DNA of 64,000 nt from Oricola indica. Its GTDB lineage: Bacteria > Pseudomonadota > Alphaproteobacteria > Rhizobiales > Rhizobiaceae. Below the pieces are notes generated by a model. That model ran no database searches. It was not told where the DNA came from and saw only the letters and a program-made list of their open reading frames with translations. Where the stretch lies: assembly GCF_019966595.1 (NCBI RefSeq), contig NZ_JAINFJ010000003.1, forward strand, positions 434,001-498,000, written 5' to 3'. Each line of letters begins with the position of its first letter. Position 1 is the stretch's first letter. Below, piece by piece: positions 8,489 through 18,039 of this stretch. The translations under genes and the position numbers were made by a program.

Positions 8489-8857
8489 TCAGCCTGCTTT
8501 TTCGTTATCGGACGCAGTCGCGTCCGAATGGGGCTTCACGGTCGTGACCAGCCGTGGCCGATTTTCCTCGGTTTCCTCGATTCGCCCCCGCGCCATGATG
8601 AACCTGGCGAACGCAACGGTCGCGAGAAACCCGACCAGCCCGAGGGCGATCGCGATGTCGAGATAGAGGGTGTACCCCGTCTTGATGCCGAGCACCGCGA
8701 TGAAGCCGATTGCCACCGCGACCAGCATATCGAGTGCGAGGACACGATCCGGCAGCGTCGGTCCATAAATGACCTTGACCACCGTCAGGAGAAACGTCAC
8801 CGACAGAACTGCGAGCGCGACATGAACGGCGATGTCGAGAAAATCGGAGGCGATCAT
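8489..8857 (-). CDS. mrpF: Mrp cation/proton antiporter subunit F
   Basis: 122 residues with three membrane helices and the MrpF signature [15 protein letters not shown] between the first and second. The C-terminal tail after [11 protein letters not shown] is polar and longer than in short family members. Its ATG overlaps the TGA of mrpE (ATGA), showing translational coupling. Confidence 0.93.
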   Translation of the reverse strand: MIASDFLDIAVHVALAVLSVTFLLTVVKVIYGPTLPDRVLALDMLVAVAIGFIAVLGIKTGYTLYLDIAIALGLVGFLATVAFARFIMARGRIEETEENRPRLVTTVKPHSDATASDNEKAG

Positions 8858-9330
8858 CAGCGGAATGCCTCCAGGATCTTGCGTTCGAATCCATCCGCAA
8901 TGTCTTCACGGACTTGTTCTGGATCCGAACAGTCAAGCGCGTGGACAAAAAGGAAGCGCCTGTCATCCGAAACATCGACTGACAGCGTTCCCGGCGTCAG
9001 CGTAATCAAATTCGCCAGGAGCGTGATCTCGAAGTCGCGATCGACCTTCAGCGGATAGGCGAAGATACCGGGCTTCAGGTTCATGTTTGGCGTAAGGACG
9101 AGCTTGGCGACCCTGACGGACGACAGGACAAGCTCGTATATGAACAGCAGGATCAGCGAGAGGACGCGCCGCGCTCGGGAAAAATATCCCATCGAGCCGA
9201 CCTGCTCGCGGATCAGCGACAGAGCCAGCGCGCCAAGTGCGAAGCCAAAAATCAGGTTGATCACGCTGAACGAACCGGTCACGGCCGCCCAGACGAACGC
9301 CATCAGGATATTTGCAAGATAGAGGTTCAT
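8857..9330 (-). CDS. mrpE: Mrp cation/proton antiporter subunit E
   Basis: 157 residues. Two N-terminal transmembrane helices ([20 protein letters not shown] and its continuation) and a third near [19 protein letters not shown] are followed by a cytoplasmic ferredoxin-like part with [16 protein letters not shown], the most conserved stretch of MrpE. Its start overlaps the end of mrpD by four bases. Confidence 0.93.
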   Translation of the reverse strand: MNLYLANILMAFVWAAVTGSFSVINLIFGFALGALALSLIREQVGSMGYFSRARRVLSLILLFIYELVLSSVRVAKLVLTPNMNLKPGIFAYPLKVDRDFEITLLANLITLTPGTLSVDVSDDRRFLFVHALDCSDPEQVREDIADGFERKILEAFR

Positions 9331-10940
9331 TCCTGCGCCTCCCCTTCATCCGCCGACGGTTCTTCCACCATCGGCTCTTCAGCAGGAAACACCGCATCCA
9401 CGTAACTGCCAGACGTCAGAAGCTCACTGGCGATCCGGTCGGTTACCCGGATGACGGGTTCGGGGTAGATACCGACCGCAACCGACAAGAGCGTAAGGGC
9501 AATCAGGGAACCGGCAACCGCGCGTCCGCCGTTAGTGGGCCTCGTCGTATCGGTGTCGTCAGTCTCCCGCGTGCTTTCGCGCCAGAATGCAAAAGCGAAA
9601 GTCCGCCCGACCGCGATTGTTGTCAGCAGCCCGGTGAGCAGGATGCTAAAAGCGAGCCACCACGCGCCTACGTCGAGCGAAGCCTTGACCAGAAACGCTT
9701 TCGGCCACAGGCCCGAGAACGGCGGCAATCCCGAAACCGAAAGAAACAGGATCAGTGCAATTGCGGCAAGCCAGGGGACTCGACTGTACAGCCCGCCCGC
9801 CTCGTTGAGCGCAAATCCGTTCATCCGCTCACCGATCATTCCCGCAAGGAAATACAGCGCCGTCATGACCACCATCGAATGGGCCGCATAGAAAACCGCG
9901 CCAGACAGTCCGGTCTGGCTGCCCAACGCAAGGCCCGCCAGCATCATGCCAATACCGGAAATGACGAGATAGCCGAGCAGACGCCGGATATCGTTCTGGG
10001 CCAGCGCTCCCATGGCGCCGAGCACCATCGTTGCGACGGCGACAATGGCGATCGTGCCTGCCAGAGCGTCGCGTTCAACGTCAAAGAGGGTCAGGAAGAT
10101 GCGCAGCAGGGCATAGACGCCCACTTTCGTCAGCAGGCCCGCAAACAGACCAGACACGACGATCCGCGGTGTATGATAGGAAGCAGGCAACCAGAAATTG
10201 ACCGGGAACGCCGCCGCCTTCATCGCAAAGGCGAACAGAAACAGCGCCGCAATGGTGAAAAGTGGTCCGGTGTCCCGCAGTCCTGCCGCCTTGCGCGAGA
10301 TGTCGGCCATGTTGAGCGTGCCGAACATGCCGTACATGTAGGCCACGGCGAGCAGGAACAGCGTCGTCGCAATGAGGTTCAACAGCGCGTATTTCGTCGC
10401 ACCGTCCAGCTGCTCGCGTTCCGATCCCAGCACGAGCAGGCCGAAGGATCCGATCAGCAGCACCTCGAACCAGACGTAGAGATTGAAAATATCGCCAGTC
10501 AGGAATGCGGCGGTCACGCCTGACAGCATCAGCAGAAGGAACGGATAGAAGCCGTAGCGCCGGCCGGTGCGGTCCACGTCCTCCAGCGCATAGACACCTC
10601 CTGCAAGGCCGACGATTCCAGCGACCAATGCAAACGTGGCACCCAGCATGTCGGCAACGAATGTAATACCGAAGGGCGGCAACCAGCGGCCCATCGTCAT
10701 GACCACCGTGCCATTCTGCAAGACGTGCCAGAAGAGGCCAATATCGGCCAGCAGCATCAGGACCAGGCCACTGATCGCGATATAGGGCTGGCGATCGATG
10801 TTCTTGCGCGTCATCAAGCACAGCGCGCCGAATACGAAGCCGATCGCCAATGGCGCGACGACGAGATAGTCGGCCAGAGGCGGCGGTGTCAGCACCATCG
10901 CAGCTTCGAGATTGACATTATGGGCGGTTGAAGTGGCCAT
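9327..10940 (-). CDS. mrpD: Mrp cation/proton antiporter subunit D
   Basis: About 537 residues with some 14 membrane helices, homologous to the proton-pumping subunits of complex I (NuoM/NuoN type). The family core is clear: FNLYVWFEVLLIGSFGLLVL with the key glutamate in the WFE motif, the lysine-containing KAAAFPVNFWLPASYHTP and NDIRRLLGYLVISGIG. The ATG at 10940 is preferred; a TTG at 10970 would overlap mrpC, and a third candidate is the ATG at 10898. The C-terminus carries an acidic tail ([17 protein letters not shown]) outside the conserved fold. Confidence 0.95.
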   Translation of the reverse strand: MATSTAHNVNLEAAMVLTPPPLADYLVVAPLAIGFVFGALCLMTRKNIDRQPYIAISGLVLMLLADIGLFWHVLQNGTVVMTMGRWLPPFGITFVADMLGATFALVAGIVGLAGGVYALEDVDRTGRRYGFYPFLLLMLSGVTAAFLTGDIFNLYVWFEVLLIGSFGLLVLGSEREQLDGATKYALLNLIATTLFLLAVAYMYGMFGTLNMADISRKAAGLRDTGPLFTIAALFLFAFAMKAAAFPVNFWLPASYHTPRIVVSGLFAGLLTKVGVYALLRIFLTLFDVERDALAGTIAIVAVATMVLGAMGALAQNDIRRLLGYLVISGIGMMLAGLALGSQTGLSGAVFYAAHSMVVMTALYFLAGMIGERMNGFALNEAGGLYSRVPWLAAIALILFLSVSGLPPFSGLWPKAFLVKASLDVGAWWLAFSILLTGLLTTIAVGRTFAFAFWRESTRETDDTDTTRPTNGGRAVAGSLIALTLLSVAVGIYPEPVIRVTDRIASELLTSGSYVDAVFPAEEPMVEEPSADEGEAQE

Positions 10941-10959
10941 GAAGCTTTGGTCCGGAGTG

Positions 10960-11337
10960 TCAGTAGCCAAGCGGCGGCGCGGGTTCGTCGCGCGGTTCGG
11001 CGTCGCGCATCTCGTCCGTGTCGTCGGTGCCCAGTTCCTGGTAGCTGCGGAACACCAGTACCAGCAGGAACGCGAAGAACGAGAAGGAAATGACGATCGC
11101 GGTCAGCACCAGTGCCTGGGGCAACGGATTGGCGATCGCCTCAATCGGCATGACCGCGTCGTCGGGAATGATCGGCGGTATTTCGCGGGTGATCCGTCCC
11201 GTCGTGAAAATCGTCAGATTGACCGCGTTTCCGAGAATGGTGACGCCGAGCAGGATGCGGATGATATGCCGCGACAGCATCAGGTAGAACGACGTCGCAA
11301 AGAAGAGCCCGGTCAGGACCGCCATGGCCGTTTCCAT
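10960..11337 (-). CDS. mrpC: Mrp cation/proton antiporter subunit C
   Basis: 125 residues, NuoK-like, with three membrane helices: AMAVLTGLFFATSFYLML, IIRILLGVTILGNAVNLTIF and ALVLTAIVISFSFFAFLLVL. The short tail ends in a Pro-rich APPLGY. Its ATG overlaps the mrpB stop as ATGA. The intermediate loop GRITREIPPIIPDDAVMPIE has the family's usual I-P pattern before the third helix. Confidence 0.94.
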   Translation of the reverse strand: METAMAVLTGLFFATSFYLMLSRHIIRILLGVTILGNAVNLTIFTTGRITREIPPIIPDDAVMPIEAIANPLPQALVLTAIVISFSFFAFLLVLVFRSYQELGTDDTDEMRDAEPRDEPAPPLGY

Positions 11338-11756
11338 CAGTCGCGCTCCCTTTCTTCCAGGGCAAGCGCGGTCGAGGTGATCGATCCGAAAACGACGAAA
11401 TAGACCCCGATGTCGAAGATCAGCGGTGTCGACAATGCGAGTTCGACACCGAACAGCCGCGGATAGACCCACAATCCCGTCAGGAAGGGCACGCCGGAGA
11501 ACAGCGACAGGATACCGGCAATCGCGGCCAACAGCAGGCCGAAGCCCGAGAGTGCCATGGGGTGAAAGCGGATTGCGCGGCGGACCGGCGAAACGCCGAA
11601 GGCGATGCCGTAGATCGCAAGCGCCGACGCCGCGATCAGGCCACCGATGAAACCGCCGCCGGGCTCGTTGTGGCCGCGAAGCAGCACGAACACCGAAAAC
11701 AGGATCATGAGGCTCGAAAGGAACGGCGCGACGGTCCGGAAGATCAAAGTGCGCAT
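11337..11756 (-). CDS. mrpB: Mrp cation/proton antiporter subunit B
   Basis: 139 residues, MnhB domain: [20 protein letters not shown], the diagnostic [20 protein letters not shown] and a final helix in [18 protein letters not shown]. Four membrane helices are expected. The start is two bases from the mrpA stop; the end overlaps mrpC. Confidence 0.95.
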   Translation of the reverse strand: MRTLIFRTVAPFLSSLMILFSVFVLLRGHNEPGGGFIGGLIAASALAIYGIAFGVSPVRRAIRFHPMALSGFGLLLAAIAGILSLFSGVPFLTGLWVYPRLFGVELALSTPLIFDIGVYFVVFGSITSTALALEERERD

Positions 11757-11758
11757 GG

Positions 11759-14116
11759 TCAGCCTGCCTCCACTACCTTGTCGGACGGCGACGCGGGCGA
11801 CTCCGTCGTCACCGGCGTCGACCGCTTCGGCACCACGCGGATGAGCGCAAGAATGGCAAGTCCCGACACCATCACCACCGCGATCTCGCCGAACGTGTCT
11901 ATGCCGCGGAAGTCGACCAGGATCACGTTCACGATGTTACGACCATGGGCGATCTGCAGCGAATAGGTGTTGAAGAACTCCGTCAGCGTCGCATCGAAGG
12001 GCACCTGCAGGACACGTAGCAGCAGCAATGTCAGAGCGCCGCCCAATGCCAGGGCGATCGCCCCGTCGAGGACTGTCTGGGTTGCGGATCGATGGTCCTG
12101 TGGAGACAACCGGAGCCGCGTCATCGCCAGCGCGAGAATGACGACTGACAGGGTTTCAACCATGAACTGGGTGAAGGACAGGTCGGGAGCGCCCATAAGC
12201 ATGAAGAAAACGGCAACCGCGAAGCCCTGAATGCCGAGCGAGACGATCGCGGTCAGGCGGTCCTTGGCCCATATCACCGCGAAAAGCCCCATCACTGCGA
12301 TGAGGAACAGAAGCCATTCGTAGAAGAACAGCTGCGGGAACGCAGGCACCAACGGCCAGTCGCCCGCGATAGCCATCGGCACGAAGATCGATGCGGCGAG
12401 GAGAACAAAACTCGCTGTGATGTAAAATTCCAGCCGTCCGTTCTGCACCAGACGCGTAACCGCCACCGACAGCTTCACGATACCCCGTATTGCCTGGTCG
12501 AAACCGCGATCCGGGCCCCATCCGATCGCCAGCAGGAGGCTCTCCATGCCGGCGCGCAAACGCCCGAGCGACAGGTATAGCACTACGCCAAGCGCGACCG
12601 TGAGCAGCGACAGATAGAGCGGCACTCCGATATGGGGGATCACGGTGATGGTGATATCGGCTTCATGGCCGCTGACGGCACTGGCCATCGGGCTCGAAAA
12701 GCGTGCGTGGAACCATCCGGAAAAGATGGCGGAGGAGAGGCTGCACAAGGCGAGTATCGCGGGCCCCACCCAGAGCAAGATTGGCCCTTCATGCGCGTGT
12801 TTCGGCGTGTCGACTTTCGGACCCAGGAAAGGTTTCAAAGCGACCGCGAAACCGATCACGAACATCAGCGCGTTGCCGGTAATCGCGACGATCGTAAAAA
12901 GAATCGACCACGCGTCGCCATGCGCCAGTCCGTAATAAATCTCCTCCTTCGCGAGGAAGCCGACAAATGGCGGCAAGCCACCCATCGACAGGGCCGCGAA
13001 CAGCGCCGCGGCGAAGGTGATCGGCATCGCGCTGGCAAGACCGCCGAGCCTCGTGATATCGCGTGTGCCGGCCTCGTGATCGACATTGCCGGCGACCATG
13101 AAAAGCCCGCCCTTGAACATCGAATGGGCGATCAGATACAGCACTGCGCCCTCGATCGCCTTCTCGTTGCCGAAGCCGGTCAGCATGACGAGAATGCCAA
13201 GCGAGGCCATGGTCGTGTAGGCCAGCATCAGCTTGAGATCGGTTTGGCGCGCGGCCAGAAGCGTACCAGCGATCAGCGTAAAACCGCCGAATATCGGCAG
13301 CACCGTTTCCCACGCCACCGTCTCGCCCATCACCGGGTTCAGTCGCATCAGCAGATAGACGCCGGCCTTCACCATGGTAGCGGAATGCAGGTAAGCGGAA
13401 ACGGGCGTCGGCGCTTCCATGGCGTTGGGCAACCAGAAATGGAACGGGAACTGCGCCGATTTCGTGAACGCCCCGCCGAGCACCAGCAGAAAAGCAGCGA
13501 TAAAGAAGGGGCTTTCTCGCAGCAGATCGCCGGAGGAAAGAAGCAGCGAAAGCTCGCTCAGACCCGTGATGTTCCAGATAACCAGCAAGCCCGCGAGCAA
13601 AGAAAGCCCGCCGAGACCGGTTACGACCAGCGCCTGAATCGCCGAACGGCGAGACTTTTCTTCCGCGTGATTGAAGCCAATCAGGAGGAATGACGTAATC
13701 GAGGTCAGTTCCCAGAAAACGAACAGCATCAGGAACGAGTCCGACAGGACAAGCCCCTGCATCGACCCCATGAACATGAGGATGAACGAGAAGAACCGTC
13801 CCTGGTGCTTATGCCCCTTCAGGTAGCCGCCGGAATACAGAACGACCAACGTTCCGATCCCGGTGATCAACAGCGCGAATGTCAGTGACAGGCCGTCGAT
13901 CAGCCAGGAGAAATTCACGTTGAAGGACGGGATCCAGGAATAGCCGCCCGTAATACGCTCGCCCTGCGACACGCCTTCGGCGAAGCCGAAAAAATGCCAG
14001 AACAGAAGCGCCGGAACCACCGCGAGTATCCATGCCGCATTGTGCTTGAAAACGCGGGTCAACACCGGCGCGAACAACGCGGCGATGAACGGGGCAAGAA
14101 GCGCGTAGAACGTCAT
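11759..14116 (-). CDS. mrpA: Mrp cation/proton antiporter subunit A
   Basis: 785 residues, a NuoL-like proton-pumping subunit with an extra C-terminal MnhB-like part (from about residue 600, ending near [20 protein letters not shown]), the usual architecture of MrpA. Core motifs include [17 protein letters not shown] with the essential glutamate, [20 protein letters not shown] and [20 protein letters not shown]. It is the first gene of a complete mrpABCDEFG operon; the complex exports Na+ or other cations in exchange for protons, giving salt and alkali tolerance. The upstream 180 bases hold a palindrome near 14175-14191. The C-terminal tail ([20 protein letters not shown]) is not part of the fold. 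Confidence 0.96.
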   Translation of the reverse strand: MTFYALLAPFIAALFAPVLTRVFKHNAAWILAVVPALLFWHFFGFAEGVSQGERITGGYSWIPSFNVNFSWLIDGLSLTFALLITGIGTLVVLYSGGYLKGHKHQGRFFSFILMFMGSMQGLVLSDSFLMLFVFWELTSITSFLLIGFNHAEEKSRRSAIQALVVTGLGGLSLLAGLLVIWNITGLSELSLLLSSGDLLRESPFFIAAFLLVLGGAFTKSAQFPFHFWLPNAMEAPTPVSAYLHSATMVKAGVYLLMRLNPVMGETVAWETVLPIFGGFTLIAGTLLAARQTDLKLMLAYTTMASLGILVMLTGFGNEKAIEGAVLYLIAHSMFKGGLFMVAGNVDHEAGTRDITRLGGLASAMPITFAAALFAALSMGGLPPFVGFLAKEEIYYGLAHGDAWSILFTIVAITGNALMFVIGFAVALKPFLGPKVDTPKHAHEGPILLWVGPAILALCSLSSAIFSGWFHARFSSPMASAVSGHEADITITVIPHIGVPLYLSLLTVALGVVLYLSLGRLRAGMESLLLAIGWGPDRGFDQAIRGIVKLSVAVTRLVQNGRLEFYITASFVLLAASIFVPMAIAGDWPLVPAFPQLFFYEWLLFLIAVMGLFAVIWAKDRLTAIVSLGIQGFAVAVFFMLMGAPDLSFTQFMVETLSVVILALAMTRLRLSPQDHRSATQTVLDGAIALALGGALTLLLLRVLQVPFDATLTEFFNTYSLQIAHGRNIVNVILVDFRGIDTFGEIAVVMVSGLAILALIRVVPKRSTPVTTESPASPSDKVVEAG

Positions 14117-14295
14117 GTCAGGCTACGCACCCCAGTACTATTTCAGGAAAAGGCAAGTCGATATGTGCATGCTGACCGGACCTAGGTCGGTTCTCACCAA
14201 ATCTCAAGAGGTTGCGGGGAAAACCCGCAGTTTTCGAACAGTTATGGGCCCTCGCCCACATTTCCAGCACGCAAAACCAATCACTGCCGCTTCGA

Positions 14296-14586
14296 TCAAG
14301 GCCGTGATGGCAGGCTTTCCCAACGGGCTAGCGCAATTCGCGCCCGCTCTCGCAAGCCATCCTCGTCGAGATCATCCGGCCCGCGTAGCGACGCATCATC
14401 GCAAAATGCGTCAACATCATAGAACAGCTGATCGACCGCATGGCGGATCGAATGGCCGCTGTCTCTCGCGCGTCGGAAATTTTCCAGAAACCGGGCCTCG
14501 AAATCCCGACCGTTGATGTGGCCGAGAACAAATGTCTCAATCAACTGCCTGAGATGATCGTCGGGCGCATTGCGGTTTGGCGTCAA
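14296..14586 (-). CDS. Colicin-immunity-like protein (PF09204 type), orphan
   Basis: 96 residues, predicted four-helix bundle. The pattern LIETFVLGHINGRDFEARFL, then a central LFYDVDAFCDDASLR and a closing ERARIALARWESL matches the bacterial self-protective colicin-like immunity family. The apparent start is a TTG at 14586 preceded by a strong GGGGAGAGGGGA stretch; no in-frame ATG gives a full-length domain. No colicin, CDI toxin or other toxin gene is adjacent, so it may be an orphan immunity gene or have been recruited to another task. The GST gene lies 24 bases upstream on the same strand. Confidence 0.65.
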   Translation of the reverse strand: MTPNRNAPDDHLRQLIETFVLGHINGRDFEARFLENFRRARDSGHSIRHAVDQLFYDVDAFCDDASLRGPDDLDEDGLRERARIALARWESLPSRP

Positions 14587-14610
14587 TCCCCTCTCCCCGC
14601 CGACAAGTGC

Positions 14611-15246
14611 CTATCCATTGCTCTGCATGGCATCGATATAACTGGCATCGATCGCCTTCGCGGCTTGGTATGCCGGTCTCGCCCTCAGCCGGTCGGCATA
14701 AGCGATGAATTCCGCGCGCTCTGGAAGGGTCTTGAACATCATACCCCAATCCACCTGCGAACCGACATAGATATCGGCGGCAGTAAAGCGGTCGCCGCAT
14801 ATGAAGTCCCGGTCTTTGAGCATTCCGGCCAGCACATCGACGACGAGATCGAAATTTCCGAAACCGAGCCGGCCCTGCGCCCTCGCATCGAGCCCTTCAT
14901 CCCACTTGAAAGAGTGCGCGATGATCGCCTGTTCGACCGGGCCCGCCGCAAAGAAACTCCAGCGGAAATAAGCCGCCTTTTCGGCCAGCGTAATCGGCTG
15001 AAGACCCGCTTCGGGACACGCTTCGGCGAGATAGAGACAGATCGCGGACGCTTCTGTGACGACATTCCCCTCATGCACGATGGCGGGGACCTTTCCCATC
15101 GGATTGATACGACGGTAATCGCCCTTCATCTCCGCGCCGTAACCGAGAATATGTTCCTCGTAATCCGCGCCGGCTTCATGCAGAGCCCACCGCGCTATCT
15201 GCCCGCGGCTCATCGGATTGGTATAGAATTGAATTTTCGCGGACAT
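14611..15246 (-). CDS. Glutathione S-transferase family protein
   Basis: 211 residues with the two GST domains. The N-terminal thioredoxin-like domain has YTNPMSRGQIARWALHEAG (a Ser in the catalytic region), NPMGKVPAIVHEG with the cis-proline, and ASAICLYLAEACPE binding the gamma-glutamyl group. The helical C-terminal domain carries FICGDRFTAADIYVGSQV, the conserved N-capping box. The ATG has GGAGGGG upstream. The substrate cannot be told from the sequence; detoxification or thiol chemistry in the cytoplasm is expected. Confidence 0.9.
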   Translation of the reverse strand: MSAKIQFYTNPMSRGQIARWALHEAGADYEEHILGYGAEMKGDYRRINPMGKVPAIVHEGNVVTEASAICLYLAEACPEAGLQPITLAEKAAYFRWSFFAAGPVEQAIIAHSFKWDEGLDARAQGRLGFGNFDLVVDVLAGMLKDRDFICGDRFTAADIYVGSQVDWGMMFKTLPERAEFIAYADRLRARPAYQAAKAIDASYIDAMQSNG

Positions 15247-15349
15247 GCGCCCCTCCGTTCGCCTGCTTTATCGGCTGTGTTCGGGGCGAATGAGACCGGA
15301 GAAGGCATCGCAGCGCAACGCCATTCTCCTTGGGCAAGCATCACTCCTG

Positions 15350-15715
15350 TCAATTCGGACGCATATATTTCATATACACCCAACCGGTCTTCCACTGGCC
15401 GTTGTTGGCAGGGTCGTGCCAGACCTCGCACCATTTGTAGCGGACTGCCTGACGCTTCTGCCAATCCGGCAAATGAGCGATATCATCGAGCATCAATCCA
15501 CCCTTGCACCGGCCGGTGAGCGACAGCACCGTACCGTTCGGATAGGCGCTCTGCTTCTGGGAATAGGATGCCGGCCAGCGGCGAACGTTGAGAAGGTCGC
15601 CCCAGGAGACATTGGTCACCTCCCAGGCATGGAACACCGACGCCCCGACCGGGGCGGTGACGGCTGTTGCGGTGATGAGCGCTGCGAGCGCGACGGGGAT
15701 CATTTTCAGTTTCAT
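15350..15715 (-). CDS. Secreted bacterial SH3-like domain protein
   Basis: 121 residues. A Sec signal peptide (IPVALAALITATAVTAPVGA, cleavage near GAS) precedes one SH3b-like domain: LLNVRRWPASYSQKQ, then YPNGTVLSLTGRCKGG, and a C-terminal KWCEVWHDPANNGQWKTGWV. Two cysteines (GRCKGG and KWCEV) could form a disulfide. SH3b domains often bind cell-wall peptides. The start ATG has GGAGG six bases upstream. It is divergently arranged with the S9 peptidase gene. Confidence 0.8.
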   Translation of the reverse strand: MKLKMIPVALAALITATAVTAPVGASVFHAWEVTNVSWGDLLNVRRWPASYSQKQSAYPNGTVLSLTGRCKGGLMLDDIAHLPDWQKRQAVRYKWCEVWHDPANNGQWKTGWVYMKYMRPN

Positions 15716-15844
15716 GGCTTCCTCCGGGCTTGAACAGGGGACTGCAATCGATACATCTGATCTAGCTCCCTCTCGCTGAACCGGTCCTTATCCTGCCGTT
15801 CAGCTCCCGTTCATTCCGTGCAGATGCGCACAACTGGAGGCCCG

Positions 15845-17950
15845 ATGTCCCGTTCCTTTGGCACCTTGCCGCAAGCGCCCGCCGCCCAAAAAAGTCCCGT
15901 AGAGGACGAACGGCACGGGATCACGAGACAGGACGAATACGCCTGGCTGCGTGCGGACAACTGGCAGGACGTCTTCAAGGAGACATCCGTCCTGGACCCG
16001 GAAATCCGTGCTCACCTGGAAGCCGAAAACGCCTACCAGGACGCCCTGATGGCGGATACCAAAGATCTCCAGAAGGTCCTGTTCGAGGAGATGAAGGGGC
16101 GCATCAAGGAAGACGACTCGACGGTCCCCGCGCCGGACGGCCCCTGGGCTTACGGCTCCTCATTTCGCAAAGGCGGGCAGCAGCCCCTTTTCGAGCGTAT
16201 GCCGCGCGGCAAGACGGCGCCAGAGGACAAGACCATCATTCTCGACGGTGACGCCGAGGCGGAAGGCAAGGCGTATTTTCGGATCGCCTCGTGTGACCAT
16301 TCCTCTGATCACTCGAAGCTCTTGTGGGGTTTCGACGACAAGGGATCGGAATTCTTCCGGCTACGGGTTCGCGATCTCGACACGCTCGAAGACCTTAACG
16401 ACGATGTCGCCGACTCCAGTGGTGGCGGCGTCTGGGATGCGGCCGGCAACGGATTTCTTTATTCGAAGCTCGACGCCAACCACCGGCCATCCAAGCTCTA
16501 TTACCATCGCGTCGGCACCAATCAGACAGACGACACTCTCGTCTACGAAGAGCCGGATGCGGGCTTTTTCATGGGCGCGGGCGGAAGTCGGCTCGATGAT
16601 TTCGTCTTCGTCAGTTCCTACGACCACGAAACAAGCGAAGTCCGCCTGATCCGCGCGGACGACCCGCTCGGCGGGGCTGTCATGGTGGCGCAACGCGAGA
16701 CCGGGGTCGAATACGAACTGGAGTCGGGCGGCGATGTGTTCTTCATCCTGACCAACGCCGACGGAGCCAAGGATTTCAAGATCATGACGGCGCCGGTCGA
16801 TGCGCCGCAGAAGGAAAACTGGACCGAGCTTGTGCCGCACAAGCCAGGACGTCTGATCCTCGCCGTGCAGGCTTACAAGGGCTATCTCGTCTGGATCGAG
16901 CGTGAGAACGGCCTGCCGCGCATCGTCATTCGCGACCGCACAAGCGGCGAAGAGCATGCCATCGACTTCGAGGAGGAAGCCTACTCGCTGGGGCTGGCAG
17001 GCAGCCTTGAATACGACACGACCGTCATCCGCTTCACCTACTCCTCGATGACGACGCCTGCCCAGGTCTACGACTACGACATGGGCACCCGTGAACGGGT
17101 TCTCCTGAAAACTCAGGAGGTTCCGTCTGGCCACGACCCCGAGGATTACGTCACGCGCCGCGTCAACGCCCCTTCGCATGACGGTGAACTGGTGCCGGTG
17201 ACCCTTCTCTACCGGAAGGACACGAAGCTCGACGGCTCCGCGCCCTGCCTGCTTTATGGCTACGGCTCCTATGGCATCGCCATTCCCGCATCCTTCAACA
17301 CCAATTGCCTTTCCTTGGTCGATCGCGGGTTCGTCTACGCGATCGCGCATATCCGGGGCGGCAAAGACAAGGGCTTCGCCTGGTACGAGAACGGCAAGCG
17401 CGCGCTCAAGCAGAATACATTCAAGGATTTCATCGCCGCAGCCCGCTATCTCGCGAAGGAGGGATTCACATCCGCGGACCGGATCGTCGCGCAGGGTGGA
17501 TCCGCCGGGGGCATGCTGATGGGTGCGGTCACCAACATGGCGCCGGACGCTTTCGGCGGCATCATCGCGGAAGTGGCCTTCGTCGACGTTCTGAACACCA
17601 TGCTGGACGATACCTTGCCGCTCACCCCGCCCGAATGGCCGGAATGGGGAAACCCGATCGAGTCCGCCGACGATTACCGCACGATCGCGGATTATTCGCC
17701 TTACGACAACGTGACCGCTCTACCCTATCCGCCCGTGCTCGCCGTCGCAGGGTTGACCGATCCGCGCGTGACCTACTGGGAACCGGCGAAATGGATTTCC
17801 AGGCTGCGGGACCATTCCACCAGCGGCGAGCCGCTGTTGTTGAAAACGAACATGGACTCCGGCCATGGCGGGGCGTCGGGACGTTTCTCGCGCCTGGAAG
17901 AAATCGCGTTTTCCTACGCCTTCGCGCTCAAAGTGGTTGGCAAGGCCTGA
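15845..17950 (+). CDS. S9 family prolyl oligopeptidase (oligopeptidase B type)
   Basis: 701 residues, usual length for the family. The N-terminal part (residues about 70-410) is the seven-bladed propeller, the C-terminal 270 residues the alpha/beta hydrolase. Catalytic Ser is in AQGGSAGGMLMG, Asp in GLTDPRVTYWEPAKW and His in NMDSGHGGASGRF. The family cleaves short peptides after basic residues (oligopeptidase B) or proline; the sequence RGGKDKGFAWYENGK is typical of type B. The ATG at 15845 has GGAGG four bases upstream; an ATG at 15818 is less likely. No signal peptide, so cytoplasmic. Confidence 0.93.
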   Translation: MSRSFGTLPQAPAAQKSPVEDERHGITRQDEYAWLRADNWQDVFKETSVLDPEIRAHLEAENAYQDALMADTKDLQKVLFEEMKGRIKEDDSTVPAPDGPWAYGSSFRKGGQQPLFERMPRGKTAPEDKTIILDGDAEAEGKAYFRIASCDHSSDHSKLLWGFDDKGSEFFRLRVRDLDTLEDLNDDVADSSGGGVWDAAGNGFLYSKLDANHRPSKLYYHRVGTNQTDDTLVYEEPDAGFFMGAGGSRLDDFVFVSSYDHETSEVRLIRADDPLGGAVMVAQRETGVEYELESGGDVFFILTNADGAKDFKIMTAPVDAPQKENWTELVPHKPGRLILAVQAYKGYLVWIERENGLPRIVIRDRTSGEEHAIDFEEEAYSLGLAGSLEYDTTVIRFTYSSMTTPAQVYDYDMGTRERVLLKTQEVPSGHDPEDYVTRRVNAPSHDGELVPVTLLYRKDTKLDGSAPCLLYGYGSYGIAIPASFNTNCLSLVDRGFVYAIAHIRGGKDKGFAWYENGKRALKQNTFKDFIAAARYLAKEGFTSADRIVAQGGSAGGMLMGAVTNMAPDAFGGIIAEVAFVDVLNTMLDDTLPLTPPEWPEWGNPIESADDYRTIADYSPYDNVTALPYPPVLAVAGLTDPRVTYWEPAKWISRLRDHSTSGEPLLLKTNMDSGHGGASGRFSRLEEIAFSYAFALKVVGKA

Positions 17951-17987
17951 GGTTTCTCGCGCGGCTCGGGTCAGCCAGAGCAGATTG

Positions 17988-18012
17988 CAGTCCCGTCAGG
18001 CAAGCGGGACTG
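17988..18012. terminator. Hairpin between convergent genes
   Basis: Perfect 8-bp stem CAGTCCCG / CGGGACTG with a 9-base loop lies between the stop of the S9 peptidase and the stop of the convergent cytochrome gene. There is no T run on either side, so terminator activity is uncertain. Confidence 0.3.
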
Positions 18013-18039
18013 GGATCGCGGAAAGACCTGCAGGACGCG

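Noticed and set aside
9312-10523. Plus-strand frame of about 403 residues, and a similar one at 12632-13693
   Set aside because: Antisense to mrpD and mrpA; composition rich in Arg, Gln and His as expected from the reverse of membrane-protein codons.
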